DNA of 64,000 nt. It comes from Eubacteriales bacterium mix99 (GTDB lineage Bacteria; Bacillota; Clostridia; Caldicoprobacterales; DTU083). The translations under genes and the position numbers were made by a program. The stretch spans positions 124,001-188,000 of the forward strand of contig CP121690.1 in assembly GCA_038396605.1 (NCBI GenBank). The letters are read 5' to 3'. A model generated the notes under the pieces. The model saw only the letters and a list, made by a program, of their open reading frames with translations, searched no databases and was not told where the DNA came from. Below are positions 20,441-28,944 of the stretch, one piece after another; position 1 is the stretch's first letter; each line of letters begins with the position of its first letter.

Positions 20441-21475
20441 TCATGGAAGGAAGACCGGCTTTCCTGTCCGGGACGATTCATAAATAGCCGTAATGATCTC
20501 GATCGCCTTTCTGCCTTCATAAGCATCCACCGAAGGCTTTCTGTCCTCCCGGATGGCATGAACCATATCGCTGATCTGCTTTCTGTGCCCTTCGATGCCA
20601 AAATCGGTGGGGTTCCGCTCCGATTGATACTTTTTGCCTTTCGGACCGGCAAGAATCCCTTCCGGCGCTTCCTGTCCCTCGATCTCCCATTTGACAATGC
20701 TGTCTTCCTGCAGGGCAATGGTTCCATGGGTTCCGTTGACCTCCAGCACCCGCGGGAATCCCGGATAGATCGACGTGGTTCCCTGTATGGTGCCCACAGC
20801 ACCATTTTCAAATTCCAACACAGCCGCCGCGGAATCCTCCACTTCGATGTCCCTTGCCAGTGTTTTGGCATAGGCAAAAACCGACTTCACATCGCCCATA
20901 ATATACTGAAGCAGGTCAATCCCATGGATTCCCTGGTTCATCAGCGCTCCGCCCCCGTCCATGGCCCAGGTCCCTCTCCAGCTGCTGCTGTCGTAATATT
21001 CCTGGGAACGATAATATTTCATATACAGGTTTCCCATCACCAATTTCCCGGGCAATCCCTGATCCACGGCATCCTTCATCCTGGATACCGCCTCGGTGAA
21101 CCGCAGCTGGGAGATCACCGTAAGCTTGACATAATTCCTGTCACAGGCACGGATGATCTGATCCGCCTGTTCAAGATTCAGGGCCATGGGCTTTTCCACG
21201 ATAATATGTTTGCCGGCATCGGCTGCCTGTACTGCCATGGAAGAATGCAAACCGCTGGGAGTACAGATGCAGACGACATCGATGTCCCTGCACGCGAGCA
21301 TCTGCTCATAGGTATCAAAGGCAACAATCCCGAACTTCCCTGCAAACTTTTCCCTGGAATCCTGATTTCGATCCGTGGCTCCCACCAGGACAATCCCTTC
21401 GATCCCGGAAATAGCCCTGGCATGCCATTCCGATATGACGCCGCATCCCACAATACCGAATCCGAGCTTTTTCAT
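20441..21475 (-). CDS. Gfo/Idh/MocA-family oxidoreductase
   Basis: A 344-aa NAD(P)-dependent sugar or cyclitol dehydrogenase. The Rossmann start is MKKLGFGIVGCGVISEWHAR; the catalytic motif HIIVEKPMALN (EKP) is intact; the C-terminal alpha/beta domain has SWRGTWAMDGGGALMNQGIH, where the GGG-x(6)-H pattern carries the catalytic His. Last gene of a four-gene operon with a DegT aminotransferase and two amidohydrolases. In known pathways (for example NtdA/NtdC for kanosamine) a Gfo/Idh enzyme makes a keto-sugar that a DegT enzyme aminates; a similar division of labour is plausible here but is inference. Confidence 0.9.
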   Translation of the reverse strand: MKKLGFGIVGCGVISEWHARAISGIEGIVLVGATDRNQDSREKFAGKFGIVAFDTYEQMLACRDIDVVCICTPSGLHSSMAVQAADAGKHIIVEKPMALNLEQADQIIRACDRNYVKLTVISQLRFTEAVSRMKDAVDQGLPGKLVMGNLYMKYYRSQEYYDSSSWRGTWAMDGGGALMNQGIHGIDLLQYIMGDVKSVFAYAKTLARDIEVEDSAAAVLEFENGAVGTIQGTTSIYPGFPRVLEVNGTHGTIALQEDSIVKWEIEGQEAPEGILAGPKGKKYQSERNPTDFGIEGHRKQISDMVHAIREDRKPSVDAYEGRKAIEIITAIYESSRTGKPVFLP

Positions 21476-21512
21476 TGGATTGGCCTCCCTCCTTTCCTCA
21501 CTTCAATCTTTT

Positions 21513-22322
21513 TTAATCTTTGCTTCCGCCCTCTGCCCTTTGATCCAGAATGCGCTGCATATTCCCGCCGAAAATATCCTTTTTCTCCTCTTCCCCGATC
21601 TCTGCCATGCCTACCCTTCCAAAAGTCGGCCGGGGGTCCAGGAAAGGCATATCTGTCCCAAACAACACTTTTTTGGAGCCGATTTCCCTTACAAACCACT
21701 CCACATTGCCTTCATAGGCAGTGGAAACCGCGACATCCACATAAACATTGGCATGACGGCCGGCCACCTCCAGGGCATATCCCATGGAGAGTACATCCCC
21801 GCCGGCATGTGCCATAATGAACTGTGCATCCGGGTACCGATCGGACAGCCGATCAACATCCGCAACATTTTCTCTTCCCCATATGTGGATAAGAATCGGC
21901 AGTTTCCCCTTTTGCGCCGCCTCAAATGCGGCCGTGTAATTCGTGTTATCCACTGCCGAACCGTGGCAGGAAGGATGAAGCTTGATGCCGATAAATCCTT
22001 TCACCGGCAGGCACCTTCGAATCTCCTGCTCCATATCTTCCGGATAATTGGGATTCACGGTCACATAGCCCAGAAACCGATCCGGATAACGGGCTACGGC
22101 ATCCATTACCATATCGTTTCCAAAATGATAATCCGGTCCGATGGAGGAGTGGGCGGTTACACAGACCTTGTCAATGCCAAGCCGGTTCATCCCGGAAAGC
22201 ATCCCTTCTGCGGAAGGATCCGGGATATGAAAGGCTTTCCACAGCCCGATATGATTATGGCAATCGATAACAGGAATTTCATGAAGGGGCAGCCCTTTTT
22301 TCACATAATCCGCAATGCTCAT
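21513..22322 (-). CDS. Amidohydrolase_2 family metal-dependent hydrolase (all ligands present)
   Basis: A 269-aa TIM-barrel hydrolase of the ACMSD/amidohydrolase_2 type. The expected metal ligands are present: HxH in IDCHNHIG (about residues 20-25), His in PILIHIWGREN, His in QFIMAHAGGD and Asp in VLFGTDMPFLDPRP. Its ATG overlaps the stop of the upstream amidohydrolase gene (ATGA), so the two are translationally coupled. The upstream partner lacks all these ligands, suggesting an active/inactive pair. Possible reactions are hydrolysis of a lactone, amide or ring, or decarboxylation; the sequence does not decide. Confidence 0.88.
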   Translation of the reverse strand: MSIADYVKKGLPLHEIPVIDCHNHIGLWKAFHIPDPSAEGMLSGMNRLGIDKVCVTAHSSIGPDYHFGNDMVMDAVARYPDRFLGYVTVNPNYPEDMEQEIRRCLPVKGFIGIKLHPSCHGSAVDNTNYTAAFEAAQKGKLPILIHIWGRENVADVDRLSDRYPDAQFIMAHAGGDVLSMGYALEVAGRHANVYVDVAVSTAYEGNVEWFVREIGSKKVLFGTDMPFLDPRPTFGRVGMAEIGEEEKKDIFGGNMQRILDQRAEGGSKD

Positions 22323-23080
22323 GCCTGCCTCACTCCCTTCAGCAGATTCTCCAGATTTTTATAGGCGATTTCCCGTTTCTCCTCTTCGCTGATTTGCGCG
22401 TAGTTTATCATGCTCACTGCCCCGGAGCCGGAGAATACCGGCATTCCGCTTCCGAATATCAGCCGTCGGGCGCCGAACCGCCTGCAGATTGCTTCGATTC
22501 CCCCGTATACTTTGTATCCGTATGTCTCCAGAAACAAATGATCGTGCTTTTCCAGCATGGCATACAGATTCCGGTCAATCCGATAATTCACATTTGTCAG
22601 AATGACATTCAGCTGCGGATGCCGGCTGAGCAGTTCCTGCAGATCATTCCAGGCAGTCTGCTCCATACCAAGAAGCAAAGGAACTCTTTGCTCCTCCAGC
22701 ATGCCATATAACCCGCCGCAGTTCCACTCCGCCATACTGTATGTCTGATCCGCAGCGCCGGGAAACATAGTAACCGCCTGAATCGCATTTTCCTTCATCC
22801 GTCTTGCCAGCTCATCCGGTTCAGGAAACTCCCCGGTATGATGAGGCATGACAGCCCACACCGGAATCAGGGAAGGAATCCCCTGAACCGCTTCCATCAG
22901 CATCTGATTCCCTGCCTCCGGATTGTATTCCTGCGCCATGCTATGATACACCAGTGCCTTTTCAATCCCGCAGGACTTCATCTTCCTTATCAGGTCTTCC
23001 TTCTGATAAAAGGAACCGGGATATCGGATACTCCGCATCCCAAAGGAACAATGGCAGTCAAAAAATTTCAATGAATCCAT
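22319..23080 (-). CDS. Degenerate amidohydrolase_2 paralogue (metal ligands lost)
   Basis: A 253-aa protein with the amidohydrolase_2 fold pattern but none of the metal site: the HxH position reads FDCHCSFG, the beta-5 His region reads PLLLGMEQTAW, the beta-6 region NVILTNVNYRID, and the final GTD becomes LIFGSGMPVFSG. The reading frame is intact and it overlaps the following active paralogue by 4 bp, so it is maintained rather than decaying. It may be a scaffold or regulatory partner, or a metal-independent enzyme. The cysteine in the x position of HxH is shared with the degenerate paralogue at 27237. Confidence 0.82.
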   Translation of the reverse strand: MDSLKFFDCHCSFGMRSIRYPGSFYQKEDLIRKMKSCGIEKALVYHSMAQEYNPEAGNQMLMEAVQGIPSLIPVWAVMPHHTGEFPEPDELARRMKENAIQAVTMFPGAADQTYSMAEWNCGGLYGMLEEQRVPLLLGMEQTAWNDLQELLSRHPQLNVILTNVNYRIDRNLYAMLEKHDHLFLETYGYKVYGGIEAICRRFGARRLIFGSGMPVFSGSGAVSMINYAQISEEEKREIAYKNLENLLKGVRQA

Positions 23081-23116
23081 TCCCCTTTCTCTTCTTCCTC
23101 TGGTCCATAGCCCTTT

Positions 23117-24376
23117 TTATACCAGGTGCCTCATAACCTTACGGACTGCCGTCACCACATCCTCCACGTCCCGGTCGGTAAACGCCGGGCTCAGGCTGAT
23201 CGAGGCAGATCTCGGCATGATGTTCCATGCATTCGGACACATATCCCTGGTATATTCAATTTCCTCATCGAATTGGTTAAACGGGAACCCCTTTTTGTCC
23301 GCTGTCTTCTTGTCAAAAATCTGAGGCATCATATAAATCGGCTCGCCGTTATACAAAAGACCGGTGGAGATTCCTTCCCCGTTCATTGCCTCCCGGAACT
23401 TTGCAGCAATTTCCGTATCCGGCAGGAGCAGAATCAGCGCATTGCCCGCGTCTCCCTTTTCATCATTGATCCTTCGGAACCCAATGCCGTCAATATCCCT
23501 GATCTGTTCCTTGATTTGATATTTGATCCGATGCATGGAGCTCACAATATAATCCATCTTCTTTACTTGCTCGAGAGCGACCGCGCCGGTAATCTCGCTC
23601 ATCCTGTAATTTTGCCCGATGAACACATCATCCGCTGCGTTTTTGGACAGAAAGCCTTCTTTTTCCCGGAACATTCCCTGGTCATGATATCGGACTGCCC
23701 TTTCATACAGCTTTGCATCCTTTGTGGTCACCGCTCCCCCGTCTCCGGTGGTCAGAATCTTGTTGATCTGCAGGCTGAAACAATTGATTTCCCCAAAGGT
23801 ACCGGAATATTGATCCCGATATTTGGAACCGCAGGACTGCGCCACGTCTTCGATCACCATTAGATGATACTTCTTTGCAACCTCCATGATCCGGTCCATC
23901 TGACACGGATTGCCGAGGATGGGTACGGGCATAATGGCCTTTGTGTATTTGTCCACCACTTTGCCGATGGAATCCGGATCGATGTTCATGCTTTCATCAA
24001 TATCCGCAAATACCGGAACGGCTCCCGCGCATACGACAGCTCCCGCTGACGCAATAAAGGTACAGGCCGGAACGATCACCTTGTCTCCGGGGCCGATACC
24101 CGCCGCTTTCATGGCTACAATAAGGGATGCGGTTCCTGATGTTACGCCCAATGTATATGGATTGCCTATTTTTTCAGAGAATGCTTTCTCAAATGCCCTG
24201 GCTTTCCCCAGTACATGAGGGCCGTAATAACGATAAGGCGATTTGCTGTCGATCACTTCCGTCACCGACCGCTTCTCTTCCTCCCCGTAAACACTGGCTC
24301 CGGGATAGGGCATCGGCACAGGCGTCTTGCGGACCGGCTCCCCTCCATCAATGGCTAATTTATTCGGATCCGACAT
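23117..24376 (-). CDS. DegT/DnrJ/EryC1/StrS-family PLP aminotransferase
   Basis: A 419-aa sugar or cyclitol aminotransferase. Start 24376 (MSDPNKLAIDGGEPVRKTP) follows AAAGGGG; the frame is open 13 codons further but without a ribosome site. Features: VTSGTASLIVAMKAAGIGPG (phosphate-binding region), DVAQSCGSKYRD (PLP-contacting Asp region), and Schiff-base Lys in SLQINKILTTGDGGAVTT. First gene of the operon that continues with two amidohydrolases and a Gfo/Idh dehydrogenase. A TATAAT box lies about 55 bp upstream of the ATG, with no good -35. Not clearly assignable to biosynthesis or catabolism. Confidence 0.9.
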   Translation of the reverse strand: MSDPNKLAIDGGEPVRKTPVPMPYPGASVYGEEEKRSVTEVIDSKSPYRYYGPHVLGKARAFEKAFSEKIGNPYTLGVTSGTASLIVAMKAAGIGPGDKVIVPACTFIASAGAVVCAGAVPVFADIDESMNIDPDSIGKVVDKYTKAIMPVPILGNPCQMDRIMEVAKKYHLMVIEDVAQSCGSKYRDQYSGTFGEINCFSLQINKILTTGDGGAVTTKDAKLYERAVRYHDQGMFREKEGFLSKNAADDVFIGQNYRMSEITGAVALEQVKKMDYIVSSMHRIKYQIKEQIRDIDGIGFRRINDEKGDAGNALILLLPDTEIAAKFREAMNGEGISTGLLYNGEPIYMMPQIFDKKTADKKGFPFNQFDEEIEYTRDMCPNAWNIMPRSASISLSPAFTDRDVEDVVTAVRKVMRHLV

Positions 24377-24886
24377 ATGGACAATCCCCTTTCTATATAC
24401 TTTGTATACTTCCATACTTCTGATTATCTTCCTTTATTATACCTCCGGATTTCCCGGATTCCTTTGCATATTTTTCATTTGTATTGACCATTTCTATAAA
24501 TATTCCGGCGATCTTTCTTCCATTTAACGGATAGTTGTACTTCTCTTACAGAATCTACCTTTTTTCGGTTGCAATTTGCAAAGAAAACATATATGATATA
24601 GATAGCAGGATAAATAGAAGAAAACCATAAAGTAAGTGAGACATCCATCCAAAATAAGTTTTCATCAGAATTATGGCCATCGCTGCTGTTTTAAGCAAGA
24701 TCGTCCTGGAAGACACCTGATTTATTTCCATCAGTATCTGTATGCCATGGCAGAGCCTGGCGCTCTGCAGACTGCAGGACATTACGATATAATCCATTTA
24801 TTTTTGATTCCGGTGGAATGGAAACTAGGGAATATTTCTATATTTTTGTTTCCTTTCCCGGACCGCATACGGCAGCCCGGAATACG
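24377..24886. other. Gap with no recognisable gene
   Basis: About 510 bp between the divergent aminotransferase operon and the ATP-grasp remnant. The right half probably once carried more of the ATP-grasp gene, but I could not recover a recognisable stretch in any plus frame. Short open frames exist on both strands; none resembles a known family. The left 60 bp carries a minus-strand TATAAT (ggTATAATaaagg) that may drive the aminotransferase operon. Confidence 0.4.
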
Positions 24887-25123
24887 AAAAGCATTAAGAT
24901 AATTACAGAGGAAGTGTGTGGTGACAAATGTGAAGGCAAGGATCCGCATTTCCGCATTATCGGTTGGGATTTTTCCGTTGATGAGTTGGGAGATCCTGTG
25001 CTGATCGAATACAACGGTGCCCCCGGAATGAACCAGATCAGCCGCGGCCCGCTTTTCGGGGACCTGACCGAACCGGCTTTAAATACGATATTTTTACATG
25101 CAGATGAGTTACGGAATATTTGA
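24887..25123 (+). pseudogene. C-terminal remnant of a sugar-transfer-associated ATP-grasp protein
   Basis: The last 78 codons match the end of ATP-grasp enzymes of the sugar-transfer-associated type: DPHFRIIGWDFSVDELG, then DPVLIEYNGAPGMNQI (metal-binding Glu and Asn of ATP-grasp) and GPLFGDLTEPALN. The N-terminal roughly 250 residues expected for the family, including the ATP-binding lysines and the Gly-rich loop, are missing, and the frame upstream carries no family pattern. It lies 47 bp before the opine-dehydrogenase-like gene, suggesting the two were once an operon, perhaps joining an amino acid to another group. Identification rests on remembered family motifs. Confidence 0.6.
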
Positions 25124-25170
25124 GTTGCAGGGCAACTTCAAATAAATACAAAACCAGAAAGGATGGTACC

Positions 25171-26304
25171 ATGAATATTTCTGTTTTAGGTGCAGGCAAC
25201 TGCGGGACATCGGTCGCTGCGGACTTGAGCCGTCGGGGCCATGAGGTGACATTGATCAAAACATCCCATGCCATGCACGATCAAAATTTCAATGCCCTTC
25301 TGAAAAATGGCGGTATGGTAAAAATTTGCGAAAAGGAAAAAACGACAACGGTCAAAATAAGCCACGTTACCAGGGACCTCTCCCGCATCAGCGAAAGCGA
25401 TCTGATACTCATTCTGATCCAGACCAATTACCATGAAGATCTGATCCGGCACATCAAGCCATATCTTCATGATGGCCAGATCCTCCTGATCAATCCGGGC
25501 TACCTTTCCACGGCTTATGTCCTGAAGCATTGCCCGAACATCGATCTGACCATCTGTGAGGCGCAGAGCGCTTTTATTGATTGCCGGATCAGCGAACCGG
25601 GCGAGATCAGGGTTGGCTTTCGAAATGTCCGCAATCCCATCGGAATCTATCCGGCAAAGCATGCCAGGAAAGCAAAGGATACGCTGAATACACTGGGATT
25701 TCCTTTTGTCTATCTCCCCTCTGTCCTCGAAGCCGCCCTTCATAATCCCAATCTCATTGTCCATACAGTGGGAGCTGTTATGAGTATCCCCCGTATTGAA
25801 AAAACCAATGGGGAGTACTGCATGTATCATGAGGTTTTCACCCCCGGTGTCTGGCGCATTCTTGAGTCATTGGACGGGGAAAAAATGGATGTGATGGAGA
25901 GACTGGGGTGTGAACGTCTTTCCTATGTGGAAGCCTGCAAGTACCGGAACACCCTGGATGACACCAGAGACGCCAAGGAGGTTTTCTTTTGGTACGCCGC
26001 CATGCCTACACGGGCAAAGGGACCGGTTACAGTGGACTCCCGATATATTTCAGAGGATGTGCCACAGGGACTTGTGCTGCTTGAAACTCTGGGGGAAAAG
26101 TTCCGGATCGGGACCCCCATCTGCAGCTCCCTGATCAATATGGCCTCCGCAGCGCTGGGACGCGATCTGAGGCTGGAAGGCAGAACATTGGACCGTCTGG
26201 GGGAGGATATCGTAAAGCGCATTATCAGGGATAAAAAAGGCGGTTCCAGGCTGCGTCTGCCAGAGCAGGCTCCTTATGGAACTGCAAGCGAATCCACACT
26301 GTGA
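25171..26304 (+). CDS. Opine (octopine/nopaline)-dehydrogenase-like oxidoreductase
   Basis: A 377-aa NAD(P)-dependent enzyme. ATG 25171 follows AGAAAGGA; the Rossmann fold begins at once (MNISVLGAGNCGTSVAADLS). The helical C-terminal domain carries AALHNPNLIVHTVGAVMSIP, the conserved HNPN/His region of opine dehydrogenases that holds the catalytic His, and a long central helix VMERLGCERLSYVEACKYRN. Opine dehydrogenases condense or split an amino acid and a 2-oxo acid. It stands between an ATP-grasp remnant and a pair of amidohydrolases, and opposite an aminotransferase operon. The C-terminus RDKKGGSRLRLPEQAPYG is basic and unremarkable. Substrate unknown. Confidence 0.82.
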   Translation: MNISVLGAGNCGTSVAADLSRRGHEVTLIKTSHAMHDQNFNALLKNGGMVKICEKEKTTTVKISHVTRDLSRISESDLILILIQTNYHEDLIRHIKPYLHDGQILLINPGYLSTAYVLKHCPNIDLTICEAQSAFIDCRISEPGEIRVGFRNVRNPIGIYPAKHARKAKDTLNTLGFPFVYLPSVLEAALHNPNLIVHTVGAVMSIPRIEKTNGEYCMYHEVFTPGVWRILESLDGEKMDVMERLGCERLSYVEACKYRNTLDDTRDAKEVFFWYAAMPTRAKGPVTVDSRYISEDVPQGLVLLETLGEKFRIGTPICSSLINMASAALGRDLRLEGRTLDRLGEDIVKRIIRDKKGGSRLRLPEQAPYGTASESTL

Positions 26305-26476
26305 TGCCCACACGATAACGCGTACCCGCCGGAAACGCAGCGGAATTTTCTCCATGGCAAAAGCCATTTTATAGCAGGACTGTCATAAAAAATATCAAGG
26401 AAAAAGCATACCATGCAAACAATCCGGGTGATTTCTGATATATAATGATAGCAACAGAGCAGAAAGGAGTTTTGCC

Positions 26477-27211
26477 ATGCTGATTGACGTACATGCTCAT
26501 ATCTGGAAGGGAAAATATGAGCAGGATAAACGGAATATTGTAAAAGCCTGCAGGTTATATGGTATTTCACGGATATATATCTCCGGACTGGGCTCTCAAC
26601 AACCGGATGAACAGGAAGTAAAAGAAGTGAATGCCGAAGTGCATCAGTTTATGAAGGAAGAAAAGGACCTGGTAAGAGGGTACTGTTCCATAAACCCGGC
26701 AAATAAAAATTGCCTGGATACCCTGAAACAGGGTATTGAGGAATATGGAATGTCCGGAATGAAACTTTGGGTTGCCACATTTTGCGATGACCCAAGGGTA
26801 TACCCATTGATTGAACAATGCATCCAATATGATGTTCCCATTCTGATTCATGCTTTTCATAAAGCCGTAGGCCAGCTCCCTTTCGAATCCCATAGCTGGA
26901 ATGTGGCGAATCTGGCCCGAAGATACCCGGAAGCCCGGATTATCATGGCCCATATGGCCGCGAACTGCTACACCGGGCTGAAACCGATCCGGGATCTTGA
27001 CAATGTCTGGACCGACTTCTCGGGGACCATCATCCGTGGGGAAGATATCAACTACGCAAAGGAAACCATCGGGGCAAAGCGGATCCTGTATGGCACAGAT
27101 ATGCCGGGGGCCTCTCCGCTGGTCTGCATGGGCCAGGTGGAGGAGGCAGATCTGACTCCGGAGGAAAAGGAACAGATTTTCTATAAAAATGCCATGGATC
27201 TATTCCAATAA
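26477..27211 (+). CDS. Amidohydrolase_2 family metal-dependent hydrolase (all ligands present)
   Basis: A 244-aa TIM-barrel hydrolase with a complete metal site: MLIDVHAHIWKG (HxH), PILIHAFHKAVGQ, RIIMAHMAANCYTG and ILYGTDMPGASP. AAAGGAG lies 7 nt before the ATG. It is followed 25 bp later by a paralogue without these ligands. This is the same active-plus-degenerate arrangement as at 21513-23080, here on the other strand and with the active member first. Together with the opine dehydrogenase upstream it may form a plus-strand operon ending at the terminator at 28084. Confidence 0.88.
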   Translation: MLIDVHAHIWKGKYEQDKRNIVKACRLYGISRIYISGLGSQQPDEQEVKEVNAEVHQFMKEEKDLVRGYCSINPANKNCLDTLKQGIEEYGMSGMKLWVATFCDDPRVYPLIEQCIQYDVPILIHAFHKAVGQLPFESHSWNVANLARRYPEARIIMAHMAANCYTGLKPIRDLDNVWTDFSGTIIRGEDINYAKETIGAKRILYGTDMPGASPLVCMGQVEEADLTPEEKEQIFYKNAMDLFQ

Positions 27212-27236
27212 GGGCAAAGCATTGGAGGAGTGTTTT

Positions 27237-28001
27237 TTGAAAGCCATAGATATGAACTGCTATATCGGAAACTGGCCTTTTCGGAGGCTGCGTCGGAACA
27301 GCATGGAGGATCTGAAACGCATTCATGCGGAAAATGGTATCGAATCCGGCTATGTCTCTTCCCTGAACAGCATCTTTTACAACGATCCCTATGAAGGGGA
27401 AAAAGAGCTTCAGGAAGCCCTGACGGGGACATCCTATCAGCATGTCATGACGCTGAATCCCCTTCTGCCGGTATGGGAGCAGGATATACACAGGGCAGAA
27501 AAGGAAATGAATATCAGGGGAATCAAAATATTCCCGGGATACCATGGATACTCTTTACAGGAGAAATCGGCTGATAGGCTGTACCGGGCCTTGGAAAGCT
27601 CCGGACTGCCCCTGCTTGTTGTTGTCCGGATGGAAGACGAACGGTTGAACTACCTCATGACGCCAAGACAGCTTTCTGCAGAGGAAATCTGCAGTTTTAT
27701 CCGGAAACACGACGGAGACGTCCCCATCGTCCTGATCGGCATGCTTGCCGCAGAGCTCATGACATGCGGGGATGCCATCCGGAAAGCCCGGAATGTCTAT
27801 TTCGATACTTCCGGACTTCGCAACTTTTTCGATACGGAAAACCTGGTGGAAACCTTTGGAGCAGACAAAATTCTTTACGGCTCCCAATTTCCGCTGTATT
27901 GTTTGAAAAGCTCTTTCCTTATGACAGATAAGGCGCGAATCGATGAAAAGGACAGGGAAAAAATATTTTGTGGGAATGCCCGGCGCCTGATGCCGGAGTA
28001 A
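27237..28001 (+). CDS. Degenerate amidohydrolase_2 paralogue (metal ligands lost)
   Basis: A 254-aa protein if it starts at TTG 27237, which has GGAGGAG 6 nt upstream; an ATG at 27189 in the same frame would overlap the previous gene and has no ribosome site. The metal positions are all changed: AIDMNCYIGNWPFRR instead of HxH, PLLVVVRMEDER, VPIVLIGMLAAE, and KILYGSQFPLYC instead of GTD. The fold pattern is otherwise kept. It is the counterpart of the protein at 22319, with which it shares the D-x-[HN]-C-x-[FI]-G start. Function unknown; a structural partner for the preceding hydrolase is the simplest idea. Confidence 0.82.
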   Translation: MKAIDMNCYIGNWPFRRLRRNSMEDLKRIHAENGIESGYVSSLNSIFYNDPYEGEKELQEALTGTSYQHVMTLNPLLPVWEQDIHRAEKEMNIRGIKIFPGYHGYSLQEKSADRLYRALESSGLPLLVVVRMEDERLNYLMTPRQLSAEEICSFIRKHDGDVPIVLIGMLAAELMTCGDAIRKARNVYFDTSGLRNFFDTENLVETFGADKILYGSQFPLYCLKSSFLMTDKARIDEKDREKIFCGNARRLMPE

Positions 28002-28083
28002 GGAATACCTGTGCAGGTAAATCAATACAGACGCGTGCTGCCAACGGATATCTGAAATAAAACAGACATCAGATCATATATGA

Positions 28084-28126
28084 CAGTGCCGCGACCCTGT
28101 CTGGGTCACGGCGCTGCTTTTCATTT
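28084..28126 (+). terminator. Rho-independent terminator after amidohydrolase pair
   Basis: A 14-bp stem with one mismatch (CAGTGCCGCGACCC with GGGTCACGGCGCTG), a 5-nt loop, then CTTTTCATTT. It lies 83 bp after the stop of the degenerate amidohydrolase gene. Confidence 0.8.
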
Positions 28127-28283
28127 GATGCATACCCGTATGCCAATACTCCTATTCATTACTGTTTGGATATTATCTTTTCCGGTATTCCTCCGATACT
28201 CTTCCTTCTACCATTTCAGCTGCTTCAGGAACTCTGTATTTATGGAACTGTCGTACCGGATCCCGGCAGAACCGGAAAGCCCT

Positions 28284-28318
28284 AAAAAAACGGGTCGCTT
28301 CCCCGCCGGAAACAACCC
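28284..28318 (-). terminator. Rho-independent terminator after the SBP remnant
   Basis: On the minus strand GGGTTGTTTCC pairs with GGGAAGCGACCC (including G-U pairs) and is followed by GTTTTTTT. It lies just after the stop of the broken SBP gene at 28329, so the old operon end is still in place. Confidence 0.85.
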
Positions 28319-28328
28319 ACTTTTCGGT

Positions 28329-28944
28329 CTATCTCTTTTGCCATCTGTCATAGGCATCCTGGTAGATCCCAATCACCTCATCCATTCCCATGTGGTTCAC
28401 TTCCTGTACGTAACTGTCCCACTCCGTCATTGGCTTGTTGCCGATGATGAAATTCACCAGGGATTCATCCACATAAGTTTCAATGTCGTTCAGCTTCTGA
28501 CTGATGACATCGTTTTCCTTCTCGGTAAAGGACAATCCGGGAACCATGGGCTGAACAAACTGATCCTGGTCACGATATTGCTTTCTGCCTTCCTCCACAT
28601 AGTCTTCCACGGTTGACGAAGTCAGGCTCCAGGGCTGAAATATCGCAGGCCATGTGCTTCTTCCAAAAGTCACTGCTCCCCGGGCTTCATTCATCGTCAG
28701 TCCGTCCGGATTCTTCAGCACAAAGTCCGTCCACTGCGGTTCTCCCTTGTCGTCAATGGTATAAGTTACGTTTTCCACACCGTAGACATAGGTCTGACCG
28801 ACTTTACCATACCAATAATCTGCCCACATGGCAGTTTCCTCCGGGTGTTTGTTGGAAGCGGATATGGCCATGGCGTTGGGAACGACCTCATTATCCGGCC
28901 ACATATGGAATTGATCTCCATAAGGTCCCTTTATAATGGGGGCT
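28329..28944 (-). pseudogene. C-terminal remnant of a sugar-binding lipoprotein
   Basis: The last about 205 codons of an SBP family 1 gene, starting in EAPIIKGPYGDQFHMW and ending GIYQDAYDRWQKR. Strong similarity to the last third of the SBP at 1027 (KGPHGDQFH, WADYWY, QWTDF-LKNPDG, GRS-WP). The signal peptide, lipobox and N-terminal lobe are missing. Upstream it abuts the head of a permease gene in a different frame (junction about 28944-28955), so it cannot be translated as part of that protein. A product made from an internal ATG would have no export signal. The frame shows no other damage, suggesting a recent deletion. Confidence 0.88.

Larger units (their letters stand above)
28002..28328. 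other. Gap between convergent units
   Basis: 327 bp holding the plus-strand terminator at 28084 and the minus-strand terminator at 28284, with no credible gene between them. Confidence 0.6.

Noticed and set aside
24555-24797. Hydrophobic 80-codon minus-strand frame (possible small membrane protein)
   Set aside because: No ribosome site, no neighbour that would drive it, and unusual composition for the region. Not distinguishable from chance in AT-rich DNA.
28329-28904. Small stand-alone binding protein starting at an internal ATG
   Set aside because: There is no signal peptide, lipobox or ribosome site; it matches only the last third of full-length SBPs.
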